Of a stretch of DNA of 42,960 bases, positions 24,378-31,914 are shown piece after piece. A program made the position numbers and the translations under genes. Source of the DNA: DROE01 sp964569865 (lineage in GTDB: Bacteria > Pseudomonadota > Alphaproteobacteria > Rhizobiales > Devosiaceae). The stretch covers positions 1-42,960 of the forward strand of contig CAZMVQ010000010.1 in the NCBI GenBank assembly GCA_964569865.1, written 5' to 3'. The notes beneath the pieces were generated by a model. It saw only the letters and a program-made list of their open reading frames with translations. It did no database searches and was not told where the DNA came from. Position 1 is the stretch's first letter. Each line of letters begins with the position of its first letter.

Positions 24378-25664
24378 ATGAATGTACTTTTGATCGGGTC
24401 AGGTGGCCGCGAACATGCACTGGCTTATAAAATCTGCCAATCGCCCCTGCTTGATCACCTGTTTGTTGCGCCGGGGAATGCAGGGATGCAAAATCTGAGC
24501 ACCCAGGATTTAGCTACAAATATAAATCTGGAAATTTCAAGCCATGGCGAAATTGTTGAATTTTGCCGGAAAAACCAGATTGATCTGGTAGTGGTTGGCC
24601 CTGAAGTTCCCCTGGTCGCAGGTCTTGGAAATGATCTTAAAGCTGCTGGAATTTTAGTGTTCGGTCCCAGCAAAAAAGCTGCGCAATTGGAAGGGTCAAA
24701 AAAATTCACCAAGGAACTTTGCACAAAAATGCAAATCCCCACAGCGGATTATGGAAGTTTTGACAGCCTTGAGGCAGCACTAAAATATCTAAAAACCAAA
24801 ACCACTCCCATAGTCATCAAGGCCGATGGTTTGGCCGCTGGCAAAGGGGTGACGGTTGCCACAACATTTCAGCAGGCTGAAAAAGCAATTTATGATTGCT
24901 TCGACGGTCAGTTCGGCAAGGCCGGAGCGCGGGTAATAATTGAAGAGTTCCTTGAAGGCGAAGAGGTTAGTTTTTTTGCCATTTGCGATGGCAAAAACTT
25001 TATCTCACTTGCCACAGCCCAAGATCACAAGCGGGCATTTGATGGCGACAAAGGCCCCAACACTGGCGGAATGGGAGCATTTTCGCCCGCCGCCATATTA
25101 ACTGACAAATTAACAAAACAAGTTGAGAGCGAAATAATCGCACCCACAATGCAAGGCATGCAAGAGCTGGGAGCTGATTTCTCAGGAGTGCTTTATGCGG
25201 GTCTGATTTTGACGGATCAAGGGCCAAAGCTGATTGAATATAATGTAAGGTTTGGCGATCCTGAATGTCAGGTTTTAATGATGCGTCTGAAGTCAGACCT
25301 GCTGGAAATTCTTTTAGGTTCGGCAAAAGGAAATTTGTCCGGCATAAAACCCGTGTGGCATAATGAGGTGGCCTTAAGTGTTGTGATAGCGACCAAGGGC
25401 TATCCGGGTTCATATAATAATGGCAGCGAAATTGGCTCTTTAGAGGGATTGGAAAGTGAAGGTGTGAAAATTTTCCACGCTGGAACTTTACAAAAGGGCG
25501 GCTCCCTTATTGCCAATGGCGGTCGCGTCCTTAATGTAACAGCCATGGCCCCATCCATCAACGAAGCCAGAAAAAATGCCTATGAGGTAGTTGAGAAAAT
25601 AGATTGGAATGAAGGATTTTGGCGCACCGATATTGGTAAAAAGGCAGCTAAAGATATAAAATGA
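24378..25664 (+). CDS. purD: Phosphoribosylamine-glycine ligase (GAR synthetase)
   Basis: PurD joins phosphoribosylamine and glycine with ATP, the second step of purine synthesis. I start at the ATG of MNVLLIGSGGREHALA (428 residues), the universal PurD N-terminus, with GGGGA upstream; the frame extends farther but without family character. Motifs include VVVGPEVPLVAGL, ATP-grasp segments VIKADGLAAGKGVTVA and IEEFLEGEEVSFFAICDG, AQDHKRAFDGDKGPNTGGMGAF and EYNVRFGDPECQVLM. The stop overlaps the next gene's start (ATGA), so purD and the patatin-like gene are translationally coupled. Confidence 0.98.
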   Translation: MNVLLIGSGGREHALAYKICQSPLLDHLFVAPGNAGMQNLSTQDLATNINLEISSHGEIVEFCRKNQIDLVVVGPEVPLVAGLGNDLKAAGILVFGPSKKAAQLEGSKKFTKELCTKMQIPTADYGSFDSLEAALKYLKTKTTPIVIKADGLAAGKGVTVATTFQQAEKAIYDCFDGQFGKAGARVIIEEFLEGEEVSFFAICDGKNFISLATAQDHKRAFDGDKGPNTGGMGAFSPAAILTDKLTKQVESEIIAPTMQGMQELGADFSGVLYAGLILTDQGPKLIEYNVRFGDPECQVLMMRLKSDLLEILLGSAKGNLSGIKPVWHNEVALSVVIATKGYPGSYNNGSEIGSLEGLESEGVKIFHAGTLQKGGSLIANGGRVLNVTAMAPSINEARKNAYEVVEKIDWNEGFWRTDIGKKAAKDIK

Positions 25665-26524
25665 CTAACACATCTGATCCAAAAATCGGAATTGCACTGG
25701 GGGGCGGGGCGGCGCGCGGACTTACCCATATTCCCTTTATTGAAGCCATGGATGAATTGGGAATACGGCCAGCCAGAATTGCGGGCACTTCCATTGGTGC
25801 CCTTTTGGGTGCCGGTTGGGCAGCAGGATTAACCGGCAAGGAAATTCGGGAATATTCCTATGAATATCTGGGCAGTAAACGCTCGATGGTAGCCCGAATA
25901 TGGAAAACACGAATAAAAAAGCCCTCGTCTATTTTCCGAAAAACCATGACAATGCAACTGGATGCCTGCGAAGTGATAAATTCATTTATTCCCAAAGAGG
26001 TGCCAAGCCAGTTCAACGAATTGAAAACCCCGCTTTTTACGGTAGCAACTGATTTTAAAACCTGGCAGCAAGTGGTATTTCGCGATGGAGAACTTGTCCC
26101 TGCCATTGCCGCCTCCATTGCCATTCCAAGTGTATTCAGGCCCGTGGAATTTGGCGGTCGCCTGTTAATAGATGGTAGTGTATCCAACCCGCTGCCGCTG
26201 GATGTGGCGGGTCGCAACATGGATATTTTGGTGGCGATAGATGTAAACGGGTCCCCCTCAGGGCATGAAGATGAAGAAGAGCCCTCGCTGATTGAAGTTG
26301 GTCTGGGATCAGCCCAGATATTGATGCATGGCCTGATTTCAAACAAACTGGTGGCCTTTCCCCCTGATGTTTATACACGACCACAGCTGGAGCCGTTTCG
26401 TTCGTTAGAGTTTTGGCGGGTAAAAGAAATTGTTGAGACCGGAGAAAAGGATAAAGAATTTTTCAAGCGTCAACTGGGCGAAGCAATTGAAAAATTCATC
26501 TCCGGGAAGCAAAAAACTCACTGA
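25661..26524 (+). CDS. Patatin-like phospholipase (RssA family)
   Basis: The 287-residue protein has the patatin oxyanion loop GGGAARG near residue 15, the nucleophile elbow GTSIG with the catalytic serine, and the catalytic aspartate in LLIDGSVSNPLP. It therefore belongs to the Ser-Asp dyad acyl hydrolases, close to the RssA/YchK group. No signal peptide is seen, so a cytoplasmic or membrane-associated lipid hydrolase is likely. It overlaps purD by four bases (ATGA) and its 3' end overlaps the convergent tadA gene by 29 bases. The substrate is unknown. Confidence 0.92.
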   Translation: MTNTSDPKIGIALGGGAARGLTHIPFIEAMDELGIRPARIAGTSIGALLGAGWAAGLTGKEIREYSYEYLGSKRSMVARIWKTRIKKPSSIFRKTMTMQLDACEVINSFIPKEVPSQFNELKTPLFTVATDFKTWQQVVFRDGELVPAIAASIAIPSVFRPVEFGGRLLIDGSVSNPLPLDVAGRNMDILVAIDVNGSPSGHEDEEEPSLIEVGLGSAQILMHGLISNKLVAFPPDVYTRPQLEPFRSLEFWRVKEIVETGEKDKEFFKRQLGEAIEKFISGKQKTH

Positions 26525-26948
26525 GTAAGGTTCTGGATTTATCTTCCCCAATACCGGCAACAACCTCAGGCCGGTGGTGGCAACTTGCCTGTTCAAAAAA
26601 CCTGACACCGTTTTCTACCGCTCCGGCCTTTATGTCAGGAGCAGCAAAATAAAGCCGCCGGATTCGGGCGTGGGAAATTGCACCCGCGCACATGGTGCAT
26701 GGTTCAAGGGTCACATAAAGATCGCAGTTCTCAAGACGTTGCGAGCCGAGTTTTTCCATGGCCATTCGAATGACCAGCATTTCTGCATGGGCGGTGGCAT
26801 CGCCATTTTTACGCATGGCATTGGCAGCGATCGCAATAATTTCACCCGATAAGGTGATTACGGCGCCAACGGGAACCTCCCCTGCAACGCTGGCTTCAGT
26901 TGCAGCTTTGATGGCCATGTCCATCGGTGAATTATTTGAGTTATTCAT
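26496..26948 (-). CDS. tadA: tRNA-specific adenosine deaminase
   Basis: TadA converts adenosine 34 of tRNA-Arg(ACG) to inosine, needed to read CGU/CGC/CGA codons. At 150 residues it is typical. The zinc site is HAE (54-56, catalytic glutamate included) with PCTMC (83-87), and GEVPVGAV and FFEQASCHHRPEVVAGI fit TadA. The 3' end overlaps the convergent patatin-like gene by 29 bases. It is divergent from mutL across 87 bases. Confidence 0.95.
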   Translation of the reverse strand: MNNSNNSPMDMAIKAATEASVAGEVPVGAVITLSGEIIAIAANAMRKNGDATAHAEMLVIRMAMEKLGSQRLENCDLYVTLEPCTMCAGAISHARIRRLYFAAPDIKAGAVENGVRFFEQASCHHRPEVVAGIGEDKSRTLLSEFFASRR

Positions 26949-27035
26949 GGGGTAAATGTTAGCGATTATTTACGTATTGGCATAGGTGCAAATCGCTTTT
27001 GGGAAGTGTAAACTTTGCGGTAGGAGAGAATCACC

Positions 27036-28823
27036 ATGTCAGCACTTAAAAGTATAAAAAGACTGCCCGAAGACCTGATAAATCGCATTGCAGCGGGTGA
27101 AGTTGTTGAACGCCCGGCCAGCGTCATTAAAGAGCTGGTGGAAAATTCCATAGATGCCGGTGCAACCCATATCTCAATCATGACCGCAGGCGGAGGCAAA
27201 ACCCTGATGCGCGTTAGCGATAATGGGTCTGGAATGGATGAAAACAATCTAAAACTTTGCGTCGAGCGCCATGCAACTTCTAAACTTAATGGGGATCAGC
27301 TTGACAGGATCAGCTCTTTAGGATTTCGCGGCGAGGCGCTTGCTTCCATCGGGTCGGTGGCGCAATTGCAGGTTAAGTCACGCCCGCACGATCAAGATGC
27401 AGGCATGATAATAGAGGTAACAGGTGGTAAAATCTCTCAACCCGCTCCCGTTTCCATGAACAGGGGAACCATAGTCGAGGTAAAAAACCTGTTTGCAAAG
27501 GTTCCGGCCCGCCTGAAATTTCTAAAAGGAGACAGGGCGGAAACCAGCGCCATTACCGATATTATCAAGCGGCTGGCCATGGCAAATCCATCCGTTCACT
27601 TTATCCTTGAGGGGGGTGATCGCCAAACCAGTAATTGGCCCCCTCAAATCGGTCCTGATGCACAAAAAAGCCGGCTTGGACAAATCATTGGTTCTGAATT
27701 CATAAATAATTCGGTAGTATTGGCCAATACACGACACAAAATTGTGGTTACGGGCATGGCTGGACTACCCACTTTTACCCGCGCCAACTCTTTAATGCAG
27801 TTTTTTTTCGTCAATGGACGAGCGGTTCGCGACAAGGTTTTAATCGGGGCTGTTCGGGCCGCTTATGGTGATTTTATCTTTCGCGGCAGATTTCCGGTGG
27901 TAGCAATTTTTGTCGATATTGACCCTGGAGAAGTAGATGTAAATGTTCACCCGGCAAAAACGGAATTAAGATTTCGCGATAGCGGTGCGGTGCGCTCGGC
28001 GGTGATTGCAGCAACCGGAATAGCTCTTAATGAGGCTGGATATCGCGCCTCCTCACAATTGAGCACAAGCACAATTGGCGCTTTTTCAACTCCAGCGCAA
28101 TCTGGCCAAAACAGAACGGGCTTCCCCCCCTCTGCCGGTTCAGCGCATTTTACTGGCAGCCCACAACCGTCAAATGTTGAATTTGAAGGGTTAAGCGAGC
28201 CAAGCGCCAGATATGAAGAGCCACCGCAGGAAGATTATTCAGATTTTGCCCTTGGTGCAGCGCGGGCGCAAATATTTGAAAATTACATCATCGCACAATC
28301 CAAAAACGCCATGATAATGATTGATCAGCACGCGGCCCATGAGCGTTTGGTTTATGAGAAATTCAAGGTTGAACTGGCCAAGGGCAATGTGGCTTCGCAA
28401 ATTCAACTGATCCCCCAAATCATAGAATTGAATGAAGAGGAATGTGGGGCGCTCGAAGAAATTGCAGGCGATCTCGATCAGTTGGGTCTGGGAGTGGAAA
28501 AATTTGGCCCAAGAGCAATCGCTGTACGCAATGTTCCGGCTTTATTGGAAAAATGCGACGTTGGTGCGCTAATTCGCGATCTTGTTGATGGTATCAAAGA
28601 ATTGGCCGGTGCTAGCGCCTTGAATGAGCGCATGGAGGCGATAATTGGCACTATGGCCTGTCATGGTTCTGTGCGTTCCGGGCGGGTTCTTTCTGTTTTG
28701 GAAATGAATGCCCTGTTGCGAGAAATGGAAAAAACACCCCATTCGGGACAATGCATTCATGGCCGCCCTACCCATGTGGAGCTAAAAAAAGAAGATATTG
28801 AACGCCTATTCGGGCGCAGTTAG
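27036..28823 (+). CDS. mutL: DNA mismatch repair protein MutL (endonuclease type)
   Basis: MutL links mismatch recognition by MutS to strand removal. The 595-residue protein has the GHKL ATPase motifs (EVVERPASVIKELVENSIDAGA, DNGSGM, SLGFRGEALASI), the transducer region (FFVNGRAVRDK, DVNVHPAKTELRF), a polar linker and a C-terminal dimerisation domain. The C-terminal domain carries the metal-binding endonuclease motif DQHAX2EX4E (D430 to E441), plus a FGPRAIAVRNVP segment, ACHGSVR and CIHGRP. It is therefore the nicking type found in bacteria without MutH. AGGAG precedes the ATG. The stop region overlaps the convergent rsmD gene by 18 bases. Confidence 0.97.
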   Translation: MSALKSIKRLPEDLINRIAAGEVVERPASVIKELVENSIDAGATHISIMTAGGGKTLMRVSDNGSGMDENNLKLCVERHATSKLNGDQLDRISSLGFRGEALASIGSVAQLQVKSRPHDQDAGMIIEVTGGKISQPAPVSMNRGTIVEVKNLFAKVPARLKFLKGDRAETSAITDIIKRLAMANPSVHFILEGGDRQTSNWPPQIGPDAQKSRLGQIIGSEFINNSVVLANTRHKIVVTGMAGLPTFTRANSLMQFFFVNGRAVRDKVLIGAVRAAYGDFIFRGRFPVVAIFVDIDPGEVDVNVHPAKTELRFRDSGAVRSAVIAATGIALNEAGYRASSQLSTSTIGAFSTPAQSGQNRTGFPPSAGSAHFTGSPQPSNVEFEGLSEPSARYEEPPQEDYSDFALGAARAQIFENYIIAQSKNAMIMIDQHAAHERLVYEKFKVELAKGNVASQIQLIPQIIELNEEECGALEEIAGDLDQLGLGVEKFGPRAIAVRNVPALLEKCDVGALIRDLVDGIKELAGASALNERMEAIIGTMACHGSVRSGRVLSVLEMNALLREMEKTPHSGQCIHGRPTHVELKKEDIERLFGRS

Positions 28824-29384
28824 TTTTTCATGAATTTGCGTCAGGATCCAGATTGAGGTTTGCCCATAGTCACGCCTGTCAATTAGTTCAAAATCCTGCA
28901 ATACTTCAAAATCCGAACTGCGACTTTCTTCAACAACAATCAAGGCACCTGGCGCAATCCAGTTGCCCCTGTTAGCGCTCATAAGAGCTTTTTCAGCCAA
29001 TCCCTGCCCATAAGGGGGATCAAGGAAAACCAAATCAAAGGGCAAAAACTTTTCTGCCGTTCCCAGATTGGCTGCGTCCCTTTTTAGTAGTTTGCTTTGT
29101 CCCCCGACGCCAAAAAATTCGATATTGGAGCGGATTATCCCTCTGGCCTGCACGCCATTATCTACAAAGGCTGCAAGTTGTGCTCCCCGCGATAATGCTT
29201 CCAGACCCAATGCACCGGTGCCTGCAAACAGGTCTAAAACTTTAATATCTGCAAATCCGGCTGGTAATCTGGATGCAAGGATAGAAAATAGCGCTTCGCG
29301 AACCCTGTCGGAAGTGGGCCTGATGGTGTCATCATCTGGTGAATGGATTTTTTTTCCGCGAAAACGTCCGGCAATTATGCGCAT
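28806..29384 (-). CDS. rsmD: 16S rRNA (guanine-966-N2)-methyltransferase
   Basis: RsmD methylates N2 of G966 in 16S rRNA. The 192-residue Rossmann methyltransferase begins with the family signature MRIIAGRFRGKKI, followed by RPTSDRVREALFSIL, the SAM-binding VLDLFAGTGALGLEALSRGA and the catalytic DPPY in DLVFLDPPYGQG. It begins directly after the rluB stop (adjacent codons), so rluB and rsmD are one transcript, a common pairing. It overlaps mutL at the 3' end. Confidence 0.97.
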   Translation of the reverse strand: MRIIAGRFRGKKIHSPDDDTIRPTSDRVREALFSILASRLPAGFADIKVLDLFAGTGALGLEALSRGAQLAAFVDNGVQARGIIRSNIEFFGVGGQSKLLKRDAANLGTAEKFLPFDLVFLDPPYGQGLAEKALMSANRGNWIAPGALIVVEESRSSDFEVLQDFELIDRRDYGQTSIWILTQIHEKLTAPE

Positions 29385-30623
29385 TTATCTGGAGCGGTCG
29401 GGTCGGTTGGAGCGGGTGTGGTTTTTGCCGCCTCCTTTGGAGCCACCACGTCCCTGATGTTCGCCACGCCCTTTGGGGCCACCGCCTCCTTTTGGTCCAG
29501 AACTGCCTCGACCACCGCTCCCTTTAGGGCCACCGCCTCCTTTTGGGCCACCACGCTCTCGCTCGTCGCGCTTGCTTTTGGCCTGCGGCTCAAACATTTC
29601 AGCATCTCTAGTGCCCGAAAAATGTACCTTTCGCAGGATGACTTCTTCGGCGTCTTTTGAAAATCTTCCTTTTGCAAATGGCTGGCGCTCGTCCTGCTCG
29701 CGCCCTCTGCCCTTAAAACCCATAGAACGCGGCTTGGCCTTATGGGCAGCGCCCGCTTCTGAAGTGGATGGATTTCCTCTGGATTGAGAAGTACGCTCAG
29801 ATCGGGCGTTTTTTGTTCTGCTGGTGACGGCCGACGGAGCAAGAGGGTCAGGCATCGGGGCCTCAAAATCAACTCCGGCTTTTTTGGCCAGTTTTTGACC
29901 AAGCTGATCCTGCAAAACTCTGGCCTTTACCGTATCAATTCCGCCCACCGGAATATCGCCAAGCTGAAAGGGACCAAACGAGGTGCGGATCAGCCGGTTT
30001 ACCTGCAATCCAAGGGATGCAAGCACATTCTTGATTTCTCGGTTTTTGCCTTCGCTAAGCGCCACAATCAGCCAAACATTGGCCCCTTGCGTGCGCTCGA
30101 GTTTGGCATCAATTGCACCATATTTAACACCGTCTACGCTTATTCCACGTTTGAGCTTATCCAACTGATCTTGAGTTATTGAGCCGTGGGCCCTAACCCG
30201 ATAGCGGCGTAGCCAACCGGTGGCGGGCAATTCCAGTGTGCGTTTAAGGCCACCATCATTGGTGAGCATCAATAAGCCTTCTGTGTTAATATCCAGCCGG
30301 CCAACACTTAAGACTCTGGGCAATCCCCGTCTGACAAATTCCTCAAAAACCGTGGGTCGCCCTTCCGGGTCACTTTCTGTTACAACAAGTCCGGCAGGCT
30401 TGTGATAAAGCCATACTCTGGTGCCTTTTCTCTCGGCAATCGGGGTGTCGTCAACCTCAATTTTATCGCTGTCGATTACATTAAAGGCCGGAGTGCGAAT
30501 TAGCTTGCCATTGACCTTAACCCGGCCATCAGTAATCCACTGTTCCCCCTGACGTCGTGAGCAAAGCCCATGACGCGCCATGATTTTAGCCAGGCGGTTA
30601 CCGGTCATAGAGGTGTTTTTCAT
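29385..30623 (-). CDS. rluB: 23S rRNA pseudouridine synthase of the RluB type with Gly-rich tail
   Basis: The enzyme isomerises uridine to pseudouridine in 23S rRNA (RluB acts at 2605). It has an N-terminal S4 RNA-binding domain (RLAKIMARHGLCSRRQGEQWI) and a catalytic domain with the aspartate in VGRLDINTEGLLMLTNDG and the later GKNREIKNVLASLGLQVNRLIRTSFG. About 240 residues make the core; the remaining 170 form a basic tail, with a DEAD-helicase-tail-like stretch of repeated GGPKGGGGPKG and RG units, ending HTRSNRPDRSR. Such tails are common in alphaproteobacterial RluB and may bind RNA. RluB is preferred over RluE/F from domain order and the rsmD neighbour. Confidence 0.92.
   Translation of the reverse strand: MKNTSMTGNRLAKIMARHGLCSRRQGEQWITDGRVKVNGKLIRTPAFNVIDSDKIEVDDTPIAERKGTRVWLYHKPAGLVVTESDPEGRPTVFEEFVRRGLPRVLSVGRLDINTEGLLMLTNDGGLKRTLELPATGWLRRYRVRAHGSITQDQLDKLKRGISVDGVKYGAIDAKLERTQGANVWLIVALSEGKNREIKNVLASLGLQVNRLIRTSFGPFQLGDIPVGGIDTVKARVLQDQLGQKLAKKAGVDFEAPMPDPLAPSAVTSRTKNARSERTSQSRGNPSTSEAGAAHKAKPRSMGFKGRGREQDERQPFAKGRFSKDAEEVILRKVHFSGTRDAEMFEPQAKSKRDERERGGPKGGGGPKGSGGRGSSGPKGGGGPKGRGEHQGRGGSKGGGKNHTRSNRPDRSR
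29396..29570 (-). repeat. Low-complexity Gly/Lys/Pro/Arg repeat encoding the RluB tail
   Basis: Imperfect reiterations of a codon block encoding GGPKGGGGPKG lie in the last 60 codons of rluB. They are irregular in length and interspersed with RGG-like and KG units. Confidence 0.8.
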
Positions 30624-30698
30624 CTGTATTTTGCCCCAGGTGTTCTTGTTTTCACCTGTTCTTAGTCTTTAGAGTCAGGGCCGTATAGCAAAATCTGT

Positions 30699-31319
30699 CT
30701 AATTATTTTGCAGGGCCGCTCTGATTTCCGGCGGGCACCTTGGATCGCTAAGCGGCACAAGATCACCATTGGCGGCCAGACAAACCAGATCAACCGAATT
30801 TATGGTAGTAAAATAACGATCAGGTGGCAAAAATAGGGGGCGTTTGCCGCTACCGGCCAACCGCTCGGCGTTCATGCGCGCAGTTAGCTGACGGGTTTCT
30901 GCTTCAGTAAGGGGACGGCCACTGAGCGAGCGCAAATCAACAACGCGAGCGTTGCGAAGGCGAACTAAATCTGCTTCTGATATTCCGGTTAAGTCAATTT
31001 GAACCGAGTCAGAATCCTCGGGCAAACCATCGTTGTTGCGGTCGGTTGGTTGAGGCAGGCTGGCGGTTTGATTTGGCAAAACCAGCGGCGCTCTTGGTGT
31101 CGACAAATCTTCTTTTTCTTCGCGCTCAATAACCCCAAGTCCCTGCAGAGTTTCATTCATCACCTCACGCTCAAAAGTTGATGGATCAACCAGCGCATTC
31201 GTTCCCTCAACAGTAACGCAGGCTGAAAGGAGAGGAACCAACAAAGCCACCCCGGCAACACCTGCAAACCGGCGCATTTGCACCAACCGCGTATCAAACA
31301 AACTAGTCAACCTGTTCAT
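30699..31319 (-). CDS. Conserved lipoprotein of unknown function
   Basis: The 206-residue protein has a lipoprotein signal: basic n-region RLVQMRRF, hydrophobic GVAGVALLVPL and lipobox LSAC with the lipidated cysteine at residue 34 (or 20 if the start is ATG 31277). The mature part is acidic and proline/asparagine-rich for about 60 residues (TDRNNDGLPEDSDS resembles a short calcium-binding DxNxDG loop). An ordered part with SEADLVRLRNARVVDLRSL follows, then a C-terminal CLAANGDLVPLSDPRCPPE with two cysteines. I recognise no characterised family. It follows lspA, the signal peptidase that would process it. Confidence 0.8.
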   Translation of the reverse strand: MNRLTSLFDTRLVQMRRFAGVAGVALLVPLLSACVTVEGTNALVDPSTFEREVMNETLQGLGVIEREEKEDLSTPRAPLVLPNQTASLPQPTDRNNDGLPEDSDSVQIDLTGISEADLVRLRNARVVDLRSLSGRPLTEAETRQLTARMNAERLAGSGKRPLFLPPDRYFTTINSVDLVCLAANGDLVPLSDPRCPPEIRAALQNN

Positions 31320-31412
31320 ATTTTTTAAGCCTTTTTAGCACCGCGCAAACCAAGAGGAATTATTCCTTTAACTCATTGTTCTCACTAAAGCCAGATTCTG
31401 GCAGCAATGGGG

Positions 31413-31901
31413 TTAAATATTTTTCCTGCTATTTGCCATATTTGGCAATAAAGCATCAATTATCAATAGAATTGCACCAACAAAGATAAATGCATCAGCC
31501 AAATTGAATACAAATAATGATTGTCCGCCCAGATAAAGATGGAAAAAATCAGCTACCGCCCCATAAAGCCAGCGATCAACAATGTTTGACAGAGCACCGC
31601 CAAGACATACGGCCAGACCGATACGCACAAGAAATGTCTTTGAGACAATCCACCACCAAAGCAAGGCACCAAAGGCCATACCCACGATTGTCAGCACCAA
31701 AGGTTGAGGAAAACCAGACAGCAAACCATAGGAAACTCCGGTATTCCAAACCATCACATAGTCAAGAAACGGGGTTACCGGCACAAATTCCCCGCCGCTC
31801 CAACCTTCAATGTTCAGTTGGTAATATTTATGAAGACGATCAAAGATAAAAGCGTCAAATCCAATAAAAGCACTAAACATTGCGGTTTTTTGCGGGGTCA
31901 T
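31413..31901 (-). CDS. lspA: Lipoprotein signal peptidase (signal peptidase II)
   Basis: LspA cleaves prolipoprotein signal peptides at the lipidated cysteine in the inner membrane. The protein (162 residues from this ATG) has four hydrophobic helices and the catalytic aspartates in GGALSNIVDRW and FNLADAFI, preceded by VADFFHLYLGGQ. The usual N-x-G-x-A-F is altered to NTGVSYG. The frame is open far upstream into ileS, but ATG 31901 (or GTG 31907, two codons earlier) gives normal length and starts just after the ileS stop. It is probably cotranscribed with ileS. Confidence 0.95.
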   Translation of the reverse strand: MTPQKTAMFSAFIGFDAFIFDRLHKYYQLNIEGWSGGEFVPVTPFLDYVMVWNTGVSYGLLSGFPQPLVLTIVGMAFGALLWWWIVSKTFLVRIGLAVCLGGALSNIVDRWLYGAVADFFHLYLGGQSLFVFNLADAFIFVGAILLIIDALLPNMANSRKNI

Positions 31902-31914
31902 GCTCACGATGTTT

